Shown: positions 11,641-23,614, numbered from the stretch's first letter. The stretch is 64,000 nucleotides of DNA from Carposina sasakii (GCA_014607495.2 CP053154.1:2852001-2916000), one strand, 5' to 3'. Translations and numbers: made by a program. Notes: generated by a model from the letters alone, not told the origin.

Positions 11641-11800
11641 TAAATAAATATAATGATAATAATAAAATTCTTTATTGCACATTTAAACAGTGTACATGGG
11701 CGAACTTAATGCTATGTAGCATTCTCTATACTATATATACTATTTCTGTCGAGAATGTGTAGGTAGTGCATTGGAGCAAAAACAAATTGAAAATAAAAAT
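11641..11800 (-). repeat. 3' end of a LINE, minus strand
   Basis: On the minus strand the sequence runs AATGCTACATAGCATTAAGT ... GTGCAATAAAGAATTTTATTA and ends in an AT tail, like the polyadenylation end of a truncated LINE. No coding part is preserved. Confidence 0.45.
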
Positions 11801-13769
11801 AAAAATTATGAATAGGTAAGTACATAAACATAAATATTAAAGTACAAATTTTAAAAAGCAAATGGAAAATAAAAATATCGATACATAAACCTATGCTATG
11901 TTATTTGCATCAAGATAATGCAAATTAATTAATGTAAATTTCTCTGAACTGAACCTAATGGTTCTTATTAATTAGAATTATCATGGAATTAATTAGTCAT
12001 AGAGCTGTACTGTTACATATACTCTGCCCTGTTTATAATATACCTATATAGTTATCTGCGTTATAAACTTAATACAATGTAACATTTGGTTAGTTTCAGC
12101 TTCTAAAGCCATCCAATTCAAGAAATTTAATTTTCATACAATGTCTGAATATAATAACAATATGACTGATATATTAATTAAAGTATTATTAAGTTTCAGT
12201 ATTGAATATTTTTTCCTAACGCATAACGAACTGTTACCTTCTATCCAGGCTTTTTATGGAGGCTTGTGATAAGCACTAACATTTTTCATGAACTTAAACT
12301 AATATTAAGCTGAAAATTGGCTTTGTCAACATCTTTATATTTTTACGAACTCTCCAAAAGGTGACACAGTCTTTTGGTTTTATAATATCCTCTTTGTCGT
12401 TCGTTTTCTGGAAATGGCTTGTTTAAATTTGAACTGTAACTCATTGCTATAGAATATAATGTGGAACAGTACTTGACTATTTTATACCAAGTAAATCCTC
12501 TTTGATACCTTTACAAGGACGCCTGTAGGTTGAAGATAGTCTTCAACTGATGCAGGCATTTGTTTAGGGATTTACCTTTCACGTGATATTTTGTAGAAAA
12601 AAGTTCACTATGTTTATATCAGCAAAATATTGATATCAAAGTGTACACTGGGATTTCCTAATTTTAAGATTAAAAATACAAGTGAAATGCAGAGGCAGAA
12701 ATCACCCTCCAGATCCAAGAAATACCTTCTGAATACTAAACGTAACAAATACTACAATACTAAAGTTTATTTTAATGTGATTTACAAAAAAAGACATCAA
12801 CATGAAAAGTCGAGGCAAAATTTTCATATCAGAATTCTTCAACATCTAAGCCAAAATGAAAAATTTCTAAAAATTCTTCACAGCATAAGTATTTTCTGTC
12901 ATCACGTGCGGGTGGCCCGTGGGACGACATCTTTAAATTCGGTCAGGGATTAGGGGAGCGCCATTCCATTTTCTTATTTTACAAATTTTGTCAACATTAA
13001 AAAGTTTTGGGAAACGTAAGAATCGGCATTTGCTTCGTTTCTGGGGAATTGAGTGAAAAAACTTATGATATTTAAATACAAGTTTTGAATTTGTGATGGT
13101 GGCAAAAAAAACCTTTTAAGGCATTTGTCAGTTATATCTTTGATGACCTAAAAATAGTAAAAAACAACACGGACTTTATGTTCCTAAGTCTGGCATAGTA
13201 GGTAACCGTAACCTGTTTATCAGCAACCTACTAGAGAATCGTATTTTAATGAAAAGTGATATACCTAAAGAAAAATCCATGACACGATCACAAACATCGA
13301 CATCAGATCAACGTTGGCACTTACCAGGACTCGAATCGAAGACGTACGCGGAAACAAATAGATCTTAGCAAATTATTTCGTAACACACAAATAAATACAG
13401 CTGCAATTTATATTTCACCAATAAACCCAGTATATAATTCAAAATAGAATAAAACTATAACTTCATGGCATCCGGCCATTTTGTTATGATAAATTGCGCT
13501 ATATTCAATCGTATTGGTTTGTATGGAGGGAGTGGAAAAATGGATTTCGGAATTTATGTCACTTTGCGGAATCAATGCCAGTTTCTCTTGGAAGCAATAA
13601 TGTAAGTAAGGGTTTGTACACGTTAGTGATGTTTATTAATTTCCAGTTATATAAATTAATCGAATATCGGGTTTTTAATATGCTCAATGTTGTGGGAGTT
13701 CAATAAATTAAATAGGGCAGCTGATGGGATTTTCTTTTCTTTTCAGATTTCTATAATTTTCAGATTCAG
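11801..13769. other. No supported gene
   Basis: AT-rich. An 89-codon frame from ATG at about 12687 (Lys/His-rich, no signal peptide, no splice partner, no known motif) is the only notable open frame and is not called. No repeat termini recognised. Confidence 0.35.
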
Positions 13770-14195
13770 ATTATTTATTTGCATAAATATTTTTTTATTT
13801 TTTATTTTTTTTTATTGAGGTTTGTCAACGTCCACTTCAATTTACATTATGTGTTTCAGACAAAGTTCCTTAATCTAATTGAGTGGACAGTTAAAGACTA
13901 ACACAACAAGCAATAAATGAGGTTACTTACAATGGAATATTGACATAACGACTACTACAAAATTAAAATTAAAACCTAACCAAGCTGGCACAAGAAAGAA
14001 ATTAACAATAAAAATATAAAAAAAATAACATTAATAGCATATCACCTAAGCTGATACAGTAAATAATTATTTAATTATTTATTTTGTCGATCTAGACAGT
14101 CCAAGGGCCCCACATATTGCCTTTCGAAATCCGAATAGTGAGTCACTGTACAGGTCAGCCCATAGATGCCATCGATATGGGTACATAATAAAGAT
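13770..14195 (-). repeat. 3' end of a LINE with AATAAA and A-rich tail, minus strand
   Basis: The minus strand reads a short coding-like stretch (ADLYSDSLFGFRKAICGALG near 14100-14165), a stop, about 250 bp of untranslated sequence, then AATTGAAGTGGACGTTGACA, AATAAA and an A-rich tail that appears as a T tract at 13785-13815 on the plus strand. This is the expected layout of a 5'-truncated LINE insertion. The clade cannot be told. Confidence 0.5.
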
Positions 14196-14841
14196 AACAT
14201 CATTGAAAATTTTGAGTAACTGTGCATACCTATAACTACGCTTTTCAGCCTTCTTTCATTACTTTAAAATTAATTTCTTTCTTTTCCTTTTACCATTTTT
14301 ATACTGTACCATAGAATATTTGAACCAAGTTTGGGGTTTGGAAAACATCGCATCGCCCATACAATTTGCAGAAACCTGACCTGTCGGATCAGTTAAATAG
14401 ATATTAGAGATAATATTACGTAGATTTAGGTATATGAAAATAAAATGAAAATCTCCCGACCGTATTTCGGCCAAGGCGACCAATCTTTACGGAGATTAGT
14501 CAGGTACGCAGGAGATATTATTGTATACAAGTGTGTGCACAAACACAGATGCTTTCTCTATTCCGTCACGCTAGACCACCGGACATCTAAGTGCTTGTTT
14601 TTTTTTTGTTTTTTTTTCTTTTTTTTTTATTATATACATTATTTCGTTCTTTTTTAAGCAGTCGGGTTTTTGGATTTTTAATTACCTACATAATTACGTG
14701 TCAAAAGCAAATCACTAATTTTGAAAACACCTTATATTGGTCAATGATAGAAAAGTCAAACATTCAGCCCATATACACATTGCCTTAGAAATCAACAGTA
14801 CCAACGATGAGCGTTATGTACACTCATTACCAACGCAAAGC

Positions 14842-15103
14842 ATGCCACGGGAAATACACCTACTAGCTGCTTTAGCAGTATTCGCTCTTGAAATACAAAA
14901 TACGTGTAGTAATGTTTCAGTGGAAATAAAACCAGATTTGGAAAAGACTACCACTACTCTCAAACCAGAGTTATCTCATATTGAATCATTTCTTGGGAAA
15001 ACAATGGATTATATTCATTCGAACGATACATTTCTGGGGTTTCTGGCCGGAGGACTGTGGAATATTGGCTCAAAGACAATAACTAAAATTAAGAAAATAT
15101 CAG
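14842..15103 (+). CDS. Exon 1 of a small two-exon gene, probable secreted protein, 103 residues in total
   Basis: ATG at 14842 opens 87 codons plus one base, ending at the donor TCAG|GTAAGT (GT at 15104). The product starts MPREIHLLAALAVFALEIQN, a hydrophobic run of about 12 residues that fits a weak signal peptide. A Thr-rich stretch (EKTTTTLKPE, residues 34-43) and a segment with alternating hydrophobic residues (TFLGFLAGGLWNIGSKTITK) follow. NVS and NDT are possible N-glycosylation sites. The frame is open upstream of the ATG but has no closer start. It resembles no family known to me. A similarly built gene lies 3.3 kb downstream on the same strand. A secreted or cell-surface role is inferred only from the N-terminus. 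Confidence 0.6.
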
Positions 15104-15366
15104 GTAAGTGGTTCTTAAGTGCTTTTAAGGATGAGGACTAACGTTGTTTGTTTATAGAATTTGATATAGGCCTCTTTAAGATTTATGTTTAAAGACCGTT
15201 TAAAGACCGAAGGTTTTACATTTCTTTGATGTTTTTTTAACCTATCACATGATCCGAAAAAATGAAATGGATTGTTGAAATCGGTACTTGATATTAATTT
15301 CATTCCTCTCACTATAACCCTAAGTACCTAAATACTTTTTTTGTACATTGTTACTTTTTCTTTCAG

Positions 15367-15416
15367 AGAATTCTCGAAACGTAGATATCTATACAGATTA
15401 TTCCGATATGGACTAA
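15367..15416 (+). CDS. Exon 2 (last) of the small secreted-protein gene
   Basis: The acceptor TTTTTCTTTCAG at 15355-15366 joins in phase 1 to exon 1 (G|AG makes a Glu codon) and adds ENSRNVDIYTDYSDMD before TAA at 15414-15416. The intron is 263 bp with consensus GTAAGT and a pyrimidine tract. The tail is acidic and tyrosine-bearing (YTDYSDMD). The joint fits splice signals and reading frame; no transcript was available. Confidence 0.6.
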
Positions 15417-16500
15417 ATTTCTATAAAATAAGTTAAAAATACTGTTAAACAAAAAATGTATAATAATACAAATCTGTAACTCCTAGCTTCTCCGTTGGTC
15501 GACATTTTAAGAGCAACGATTTCAACAGACTTGCTTGATTAGAAAACAGAGGTCACATGTTAGAAGATACCAATCAAATCGTACGTGTACGGGAACTACA
15601 CACAAATAAATGCAAGGAATACTACAGTAATGACATCTGACCAGAAACACAATCATGAAGCTAGATTGTTCACTGTGCAAATAACAACATACATACATTT
15701 ATGTATATACACGGCTATTTCCAAAACCAAGGCAGTACCAAGATACAACTGCAGGATCGCGAATTAGATAATAAAGCCACATTTAGCGAGGGTCAAATGT
15801 GAAAGAGACACATTGCCAGCTCGTCACCGAAGAAAACACGTCTAAATCCCTTAGTCAACTCTGACGACATGCACGGAAGGTAATGTTGCTGATGTATTCT
15901 AGTGAAGCCCCGCATCAGCACACAACAAACAACACCGATGTAAGCAATGTAGTATAATGTATTTCGTTACCGCAAAGTAAACTTCTGCTTTAAGAGATCA
16001 AGCCCCCCAGGACAGTAGTGAATCAAAATATATTATGATTTTTTTAAAATAACAGCGATGCAACTCAATGTTTACGAGTTTGTATTGTTAAATTGAGGGG
16101 GTATGTTATTTTTGTATTAAGTTTATTGGAATAAATATGAACTTTGTAATAGTATACTGTCTATCAATTTAATAACTCTACACCCTTAATAACCTAGAGT
16201 TTCAATTTTGATACCAATCTTTTTTAACCGAATGTTCACATTACTATTAGTTTTTTTTTATAGGTTGGCTGTTCGTATTTTACTGTTGTATAATATTCTT
16301 TCCAACGAAATTAAAAATCATTGTGATTTTTTTAGCTATTTTTCCCTTCATCTAGACCCTCAAGCAAACACAATAATATTAAAAAAAAAAAAAACACTGT
16401 CGTAAATCAGGCTACTAAGGGTTAACGGGATGCGATTACGTCACAGACCATAACCTTAAGACTAAGTATGTAGTATGTACTCTTTAGTATATTATATCAT
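15417..16500. other. No gene recognised
   Basis: AT-rich sequence after the first small gene. No clear AATAAA was found directly after the stop. Around 15890-15925 is a short block (GTATTCTAGTGAAGCCCCGC) also seen, diverged, near 63567. Confidence 0.35.
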
Positions 16501-16501
16501 G

Positions 16502-16506
<5 letters not shown>

Positions 16507-16549
<43 letters not shown>
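16507..16549. repeat. (TA)n microsatellite
   Basis: About 21 TA units without interruption. Confidence 0.95.
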
Positions 16550-16551
<2 letters not shown>

Positions 16552-16637
16552 CGCAATCCAGTATTAATAAATCTGTGATACTACTACACTGGTTTCTTGA
16601 TTATGCCATGGAAGAAATTCTGCTATATTTCATAATA

Positions 16638-16953
16638 GTGGACGCCCGGGACCCCGTCCGCGTGGACTACAGAAAAAACAAAATGTCGAAATTATCTGGG
16701 ATAAAAATATTTTCCCGGAATAAAAAGTAGCATATATATTAAGTGGAACCTGTTACAATATATTCCTGAAAACTTCATCGAAATCGGTTCAGCCGTTTCT
16801 GAGATTAGCGTGCACAAACCGACAAACAGACAAAAATTCCAAAAATCATTGTTTTGGGTACTATTGCATTGATAAAGGTCTCCTGTAATATTTTTTCTCA
16901 TGTATCTTCCATGTACAGGCAGCCATCCGTTACATTTTTACTATATGTATAGA
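16638..16953 (+). repeat. Interspersed repeat of the GTGGACGCCCG family, copy 1
   Basis: Starts GTGGACGCCCGGGACCCCGT, carries ATTTTCCCGGAATAAAAAGT, then AAATCGGTTCAGCCGTTTCT, GAGATTAGCGTGCACAAACC, and ends near TCTTCCATGTACAGGCAGCC and an AT tail. Other copies lie at 26713 (+), 44046 (-) and 60925 (+). Non-coding. The family is abundant in lepidopteran genomes and probably non-autonomous; its class is not certain. Confidence 0.75.
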
Positions 16954-17020
16954 TTACTGTCCCTTGTTGTAACATGAAATATAGCAGAATTTCACTAGTA
17001 GACTAGCGTAGAGCAATAGG

Positions 17021-17164
17021 GTCGATTTCGGCAGTCACACTTAAACCTAAACCTAATCTTAGTCATGTCTATCTTTCTCCGTTCTTAACATAAATGGCTG
17101 AGAGAGAAAAGGAAAGGTAGGACTAATTTTATGTTTAGGTTTAAGTGTGACTGCCGGAATCGAC
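17021..17164. mobile_element. Foldback MITE with GTCGATTYCGGCAGTC arms
   Basis: Left arm GTCGATTTCGGCAGTCACAC continuing TTAAACCTAAAC and right arm GTTTAGGTTTAAGTGTGACT continuing GCCGGAATCGAC match over about 32 bp with one mismatch. No internal coding. Confidence 0.75.
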
Positions 17165-17228
17165 TAAAAAATCTCACTTTCACGATGAAAACAATCCCGC
17201 TTTAAGAGTTAATTGTAGCCATAATGTA

Positions 17229-17350
17229 CCTTCGGTGCAACAACGGCACCATTGTAAAAAACTACAAAAATCAATTGTGTCCTTATTCTATTGTAGAATA
17301 AGGGCACATTTATCAAAAAATGCAATACAATTGTGCCGTTATTGTACCTT
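17229..17350. mobile_element. Imperfect foldback element with an inner perfect hairpin
   Basis: The outer arms (GTACC...CAACAACGGCAC and GTGCCGTTATTGTACC) are imperfect. The inner hairpin at 17277-17307 (GTGTCCTTATTCTA, 3-nt loop, TAGAATAAGGGCAC) pairs almost fully. It lies about 65 bp from the preceding MITE. Confidence 0.5.
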
Positions 17351-18017
17351 GATAGAGGCGCCACTGTCACGGTACACATCTAGTCCATAATTAAAATTTC
17401 CGTAAAAATACAAAAGTCGATATTGAATCCTAACTGCGGTGTAATTATTTCGGCTATTATCTGATTACTCTGGACAAGCGTTTTCAAGCATAAATTTTCA
17501 GTGGTTGTGATTGTTGTGATTGCGAATGTAGAATTCATTGGGCAATTCAATATCCAAAGACACCACCTACACTTGACACCTACAGACACTTCAATACATA
17601 AATTCCGTTTCATAACTAAGCCAAAGCTAACATTGTGTTACTGTCAATAAACATCTGTACATGGCTGAAGCAGGATGTGATATTGAATAATGGAACAGTT
17701 TCTATAAATACGAGAAAACAAGACTGTACCCAAGTGTACGGATAAGGCGTACAATGAAATTAAGTAGAGTAATCTCTCTGTGGACTTATGATATTTTCTT
17801 TTAAAACTTAAACTTTTATTTCCTGTGTATCATTACCAACAAGACAATAGCAATAGGGTAGAAATAAATACAATATAAAGGAGTGGGTAGACAGGTAAGA
17901 ACTTATCCCTAAAGGACCTAATGCTAATCTCGCCTGCCCATGGTGAAAGTTATTAGTAGGTATATGATTGGCAAAGCTTGCTTGCCCTTATTGGGTGCAC
18001 GTCCATGAGGCGGTCCT

Positions 18018-18042
18018 ACATATATATATATATATATATATA
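18018..18042. repeat. (TA)n microsatellite
   Basis: About 12 TA units. Confidence 0.9.
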
Positions 18043-18139
18043 GTCATGCCTATTTTCTCCCAAAGAGGTTGCGCAGGAGTGTGCATAGCATACCCGCAAA
18101 GCATCGTAAAATTCCACCTGCCTATGTTTTGTATGAACT

Positions 18140-18315
18140 ATCGTCCACTAGCGAAAAATATTTTCCCGAGATAAAAGGTGGCCTATGTGTTATTTTGATA
18201 TGTAATCTATATTATTGTGAAGTTTCATCAAAATCCATTCAGTAGTTTTTGCGTGAAGAAGTAACAAACATACACACTCACAAACTTTCGCCTTTATAAT
18301 ATTAGTAGGATACAT
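18140..18315 (+). repeat. Short interspersed repeat, Helitron-like or SINE-like debris
   Basis: Contains AAATATTTTCCCGAGATAAA, then AGTTTCATCAAAATCCATTC, GTGAAGAAGTAACAAACATA and ends CTTTCGCCTTTATAATATTA. This order of blocks is common in lepidopteran short repeats related to the GTGGACGCCCG family. Non-coding. Confidence 0.5.
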
Positions 18316-18740
18316 ATAGTTACGCCCATTATCCCTCAAAGAGGTTGGACAGACCTCAAAGAGGGTGCAATACACTTTTTATATTCTTTTAGTGCTACCT
18401 CAAATTACTTTTTTAAGAAACCAGGTTAGCTGGTAGAGAATGCCTTGCACCGCTTTAAGCTCGCCCTTGTAAAGAATGTTTTTGTAGTACAATATTTTTT
18501 TATCTGTATATGTACTTAAATAAGTAACACAAAATGCATGACGATTTCCTGGTAATAAAAATATAAACAGGATTCTGATTTGATGCCGTCCGATGTGTTA
18601 CCAAAACAAGTTTACACAAACAGACGTTTCGCATTTTCTAGAAACGAAACTACAAACGCGAAGTATTGCTAATTACGTCGTACATAGCAGTTGATATAGT
18701 TTGTGTTCATTGCTCTTTACAAGCACTAAAATTAATAGAA

Positions 18741-18993
18741 ATGATTGTGAAAGCTGTAAAAGATATATTGATTTCAATATTATTGTTAGCCATTTTAAAA
18801 TTGGGATCAAGTAATAAAATAGTGAGATATCATATATCGCCATCGTTACCATCGAATTTAGAAGATAAAGAAACAAATAGATGGTTTTCAATGAACGACG
18901 CTATTGATTTTTATTATGGAAAGAAGAACATTGTGGATTCTATTGCAACCAACATTAAACATTTCGTGAGTTCAGTCATAAATAATAGAGAAG
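18741..18993 (+). CDS. Exon 1 of a second small two-exon gene, probable secreted protein, 130 residues in total
   Basis: ATG at 18741 is the first ATG of its frame and opens 84 codons plus one base, ending at GAG AAG|GTATGA (GT at 18994). The product starts MIVKAVKDILISILLLAILK: positively charged residues before a hydrophobic core of about 12 residues, a good signal peptide or signal anchor. After it come SSNKIVRYHISPSLPSNLED, a WFSMNDAIDFYYGKKN segment and SIATNIKHFVSSVINNRE. A TATA-like AAATATAAAC lies about 180 bp upstream. Gene plan, N-terminal hydrophobic leader, size and the phase-1 intron near the 3' end all match the gene at 14842, so a tandem pair is plausible, though sequence identity is slight. 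No family recognised. Confidence 0.65.
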
Positions 18994-19084
18994 GTATGAT
19001 TTCTTACATAATCCATATCTAAAAAATATATATATTTAATTTTTATTTCTTTTGATAATTACATGTTTTTTTTTTCATTTTCAG

Positions 19085-19224
19085 GACGATCTGTTCCTAA
19101 CATAAATAATATGAGAAGCAATGCTACCAATAACACAAGTGCTAATAACACCAATAGAAGAAAATTTCCAACAAGAAAAGCAGAAGACTCAAAACGATAT
19201 TTTCTTTCGCTAGTACAACAATAA
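19085..19224 (+). CDS. Exon 2 (last) of the second small secreted-protein gene
   Basis: The acceptor TTTTTTTTCATTTTCAG ends at 19084 and joins in phase 1 (G|GA makes Gly). The 46 codons to TAA at 19222-19224 encode a polar tail rich in Asn and Thr (RSNATNNTSANNTNRRKF) with several N-x-S/T sites, then basic pairs (RRK, TRK, SKR) and FLSLVQQ. AATAAA at 19240-19245 lies 16 bp after the stop. The intron is 91 bp. The basic pairs could be prohormone-type cleavage sites, but that is speculation. Confidence 0.65.
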
Positions 19225-19239
19225 ACAGCACTGCAGTGA

Positions 19240-19245
19240 AATAAA
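19240..19245 (+). terminator. Polyadenylation signal AATAAA of the second small gene
   Basis: Canonical hexamer 16 bp after the stop codon; position is unusually close but compatible with a short 3' UTR. Confidence 0.5.
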
Positions 19246-21305
19246 CAATATCCGAGACTTTATGGTTCTTTTAAACTAGTGTAATAGTCCCTCAGAATAA
19301 TGGTGAGAAATCTTTACGACTAAGAGATAGTTGCATTTGATAACCATCAACAATAACTTTATATACCATTTAAGGAGGGAAATAGAAAAAGGAAAATTTT
19401 GCGAACAGAAAAAACTTGATAAAGTTAAATTTAATGTTCTAGAAGTGCATAAAATATCACTATTACCCTTATAAGGACCTCGATCACAAGATTTGTAGTT
19501 TTAAGTAAGTCTACATGTCTAAATACATGCGAGCAGACTGTCACAATAATTATTTTTCAACTACAACCCTCCCATTACAAGAGTCTAATACAAAATGTTA
19601 TAAGCTGGTTGCCAAAAGTGCGCCTGATATCACGGAGTTGATAACAGTTATAGTTTTTTTCTCGGAACCTCTCAGTTAGATTTGTCACTTGTATTAATAC
19701 AACTATCTAGTTTTTAACATAACTTAATGTTATGCATATTGTTCGAAACTCAAGCATCAAACTTGTCTTATGGTTAAAGTGATTGTTAAGTTAATAAAAA
19801 GTGTTACTAAATAATCTATAATCTTTTTTTTTTCTCACTAAAGCGGATTATAAAATCTCAAATTAAACTCTGAAGAAGCTTGTTCGCTTTGATCAAAGCC
19901 ACTGGATATATTGAAGGATCTCTACGCCACTTATCACAAAGAACCAAAGGCTAAACTCCCTTTTTTGGGGAAATAATAAATAATTTCCGCATCCCCTTTC
20001 GTGGGGAGCCGAGAGGTGACACCTTTGATGTTTTGAAAGCCACTTCATAAGTGTACGCACTTTTACCGCATTATTAGGAGGTAGTTAGGGAGGGTCTGCC
20101 AATTGGATCGATACGAGTGGAGTGGCAAGTTTACTCTGCCAAATGTAATGGTTACTACGATTGAAAGCACAGAGTATTATGGTAGTTCCGGACAATTACA
20201 AATCTACCTTTAGCTAGGGTAAGTCCATAATATCAATACTATATTTTTATAAGGGTCACTAGCATGTCACTATCAACTAGGCTAGTCTAACTTATATGTC
20301 AAAATAACAAGTCCTTCAGTTTATCTGCGTCTTTTCTATTATAATAGATAAGTATAAAACAGCTGGGAGGATTTCGATGACAACGACGGAGTTACATGAT
20401 AGGAAAAACATGCTTTTCTACTTATTATTTTTTTGTCAAAGGAAGCACTATGCAATACCTGCATGCGATGCTGTGTGTAGCTTTCATAGCCTTTCACGGC
20501 ACTGTTTGCCTATTTACATTGCAGATTTCATAGAACTCCAGCAGGGGAATCACGTATCTTGCAAAACAAACGTGGTGAGAATGCCAGGAGTAGGACACCA
20601 CACACTCGTCACACCCTCACAATTTTCGCAATCACGTTGCTTTAGATGTGCTATTGCAAGTTACGTAATTATACTACGGATTCTATGAATTCCCCATCCC
20701 TATTCAGGTACAGAATAAGCACTCTATGGTGCTAATCCTGTTTGATCTGCACCATAATTACCATGGTCTGGTACTTTTAAGTGTACTTAATAATATCATC
20801 TTTTCAATGGTTTTTTGACGAACATGCATAATGAGCGCTCTTAAAACAAAGCTAAGGCTAAGTACAGCCAGCGTTTGGGCTCATGCTCGTTGTCTTTGAT
20901 ATTTGAAGCGCCCCTAAGTGAGGCTCTCTGCGAGTCGTTGGGGATTTGGGGCGTTCGAGATTCGGGTGAGGTTTTTTCACTTTATACAGACAAGTCCCTG
21001 TTGGGACTTGGTCAACGTTGTTGTACTATTGTGATGTTCAGGATACGACTTCTTATGGCTAAACGATATAAAACTTTTAATGACTAATATTCTGCATTAC
21101 GATGCTGTTTGTTTCATACATTCGTCCCGCGTTTCTACCGGTCTTACTACCAGTAGTGTGTGCCCCTGTTACTACTGGCCGCTTGGGTTGTAACACAAAT
21201 ATGTGAGTTGCTTCCAAAAGGTGCGCGTTTCTAAAATAGTGTGGGATATCATTATAAGTAGTCTAGATAACCTTTTACTTAATACATATTTCGATTGTAG
21301 AATAT
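19246..21305. other. No supported gene; possible old inverted-repeat debris
   Basis: Non-coding. At 20630-20680 the block TGCTATTGCAAGTTACGTAA resembles the ends of the inverted-repeat elements at 39927 and near 43727, so the 103-codon frame at 20377-20688 is probably element sequence and is not called. Confidence 0.35.
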
Positions 21306-21309
21306 ACAA

Positions 21310-21690
21310 TCATGTTTTTTCGTTGCCACCCTTAACGAAGGGTATGTACTCTATACATCAAATAAAGTAAGTTTATGCAAAAAATGCACGGAACCGATGT
21401 AAATTTTTTGTTTCTTTTTTTTTAGTTACTTGATCAAGCAAAATTTATAGTGTCCAGTGTTTATGCTAGATTTTTAATAGACAGATATTAATTACTGCTC
21501 GTGAAGAAATCTTGCTACGCGCGTCTATGTGCATTTATGCAGAAAAACGCAGTCTATTTACTCAACTTTAGACCCTAATATCTTGGGAACCAGACACGTC
21601 GCAGGTATTCTTCCATGGAGAAAAATGATCGTGATGATGAGGAGATACCGTAGTATTCGGGAACGTTGACGATCAAAAAACATCCTGTAT
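21310..21690 (+). repeat. Partial copy of the composite repeat (segment after the tandem array)
   Basis: Matches 49968-50350 in order and orientation: TTTTTTCGTTGCCACCCTTA, GTACTCTATACAT, AAATAAAGTAAGT, ATAGTGTCCAGTGTTTATGC, GAAATCTTGCTACGCGCGTC, AAAACGCAGTCTATTTACTC and ATGATCGTGATGATGAGGAG. Here it stands without the tandem array, so this segment can move or survive alone. Confidence 0.7.
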
Positions 21691-21905
21691 ACAAACATAT
21701 ACACACGGCTATTTACTTAAAAATGTGGTAGCCAGAGTTGAAGGATTACGAATAAGTGTTAAAAAAATTCTATGCTACCATTTTTAGTTATTATATTAAG
21801 CATATACATATATATTATAGGCTAACTGGTGAAAAGTGGGTGTGTAATTTGCACCCTTCTGGCCATCCTCTTTGGGGATAATGGGTGTGACTATATGTAT
21901 GTGAC

Positions 21906-22052
21906 TATACAGGGTGTAACAAAATGAATTTTCATACAATCTTGAAAAATAAACATGTGATTTCGAGTCTCAAATTTTGTGGATAGGTTCTCTATAGTGG
22001 GCTATTTATGTAGCTTTTCGCTTAACATACCCTTTTTGCTACACCTGTATAT
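21906..22052. mobile_element. Short element with TACAGGGTGTA termini
   Basis: Left end TATACAGGGTGTAACAAAAT and right end TTTGCTACACCTGTATA are inverted repeats of about 14 bp with mismatches; about 147 bp in all. CAGGGTGT ends are common in insect MITEs. Confidence 0.55.
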
Positions 22053-23610
22053 ATATATATTAAGCACGATGTGACCTAAACTTAGATTATTCCAAATAAC
22101 TAAGTACTCTGCATTTCCGTAAATTGTCTCCGCCCATTAGAAACAATCAATTTAAAGCTGCATTTCTCAATTTCTCTGAATCTATTCTTTGCATCGCACC
22201 TTCATTATTCCAGCAAATCTTATCAAACGAATGGTTTGTCAAAGGAGAATAAAGTGTCGCAATACAAAGGAGGAGCGCATCAGTGTCGCGGTGCAATAGT
22301 TTACATTTATTTTAGTGTTAGTGTTGTATCATTCGAGCTTGGCGCGGCACCTGCGCATGTCGTGGCATACGGCTGTAAAGGATATGAGGCACTAAATCTT
22401 TACTGTTGTTTCGAGCAAAACTCATTTTGAAAGGATTTTGTTTTAGTGGTAGTTGGAGTGGGTACACTACTTTATCCATAGTATACATTGATATTTATAA
22501 TCTTTTGCGTTCCTTTTAAAAACATCATTATTGAAGTGGATATCCTTGTGATAGCGATATTAGAAATACGTCATCCTGTAGAAATTTAAACTGTCTAACT
22601 GCCATGGTTCATAAGATGTGACATATGATAAACACTATACTACGATAAAATTATTATACTACGACTTTAGACTGACATTTGTACAGAAAAGTTTAACTGA
22701 AATTGACCGATACATCCATGTGTATCATCACAAATCCTGGCATCAGCTTGTATGCTCTGTGCCATGCACAGCGATATAAACCTAGGATTTTTGCCCGCGC
22801 AATATAATGCTGTTGTGTTCTTATGTTCCCCGTAACAGGCCATTGTGTTCCCTTTATAGTGGTCTGAAGAGTTTTAGTTTAAAACCTAGCATTTTTATTA
22901 TCCTTTTATTTACTTTGTGCTTTGATATGGTCTACTTTTGTAAGCAAACCGTGGCTTTTGCATAAGCTTACTTTAATCCGTAATAGGTAGTCAGAGCTAT
23001 TTATATAGAGGTATTTGTATTTCAATAAATAATACTGGCAACAAAAAAATCTGTTTAGCCTAGAAGTACAGAACATCTTTTGAACTAGTTACTTGCAATT
23101 AACAGTGCACAAAAGAAGTAGTACTCCTTCTTTGTTTTAAACCTGGAAACATCAAGTCATTTTTAATAAACTATACCTCTTAACCTACACAAGCAGATAT
23201 ATTGTAGCAATTTTCAATTAAACACACAGCTTTCTTTTCAAACTCAACATCAGTTTTCTTCACTCCCCTCTCAGTCTGGGTTCACAAAGTGTTCCACAAA
23301 CACAATTTTTCAAGTCACCCGCAAAACAATGTGGCACTATTCTTAGACCCTTCGCTGTAATTTTAGTTTTCAGTGATACTGAGTGCACAGTCTTGGGGTC
23401 GGATAATCAAGAAATATTACGGTAGTAGCAGCCTTTATGTCTTTCTATATGGCTCTCGCTGCAAATGTATGGCCACTCTGCTAAAGGTTGGGAGAGGGGA
23501 AATTATAAATGTGCAGCGGATTGTAATAGCCTTCTTGGATAATATCTTCTATACATTATAACAATACTGTAACTAAGCTCAGAGAAAATATTTTAAAATA
23601 GACATGCATA
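22053..23610. other. No gene recognised
   Basis: AT-rich and non-coding; scattered short frames lack codon periodicity that can be judged or splice partners. Confidence 0.35.
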
Positions 23611-23614
23611 CATG

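Noticed and set aside
12630..12953. Open frame of about 107 codons, Lys/His-rich
   Set aside because: No signal peptide, splice partner or known motif; length is within chance for AT-rich DNA with Lys/Asn/Ile codons.
14445..14657. Frame with a Phe-rich end
   Set aside because: The end is a T homopolymer; no supporting signals.
20377..20688. 103-codon frame with several Cys
   Set aside because: Overlaps sequence resembling inverted-repeat elements and lacks any conserved motif or splice support.
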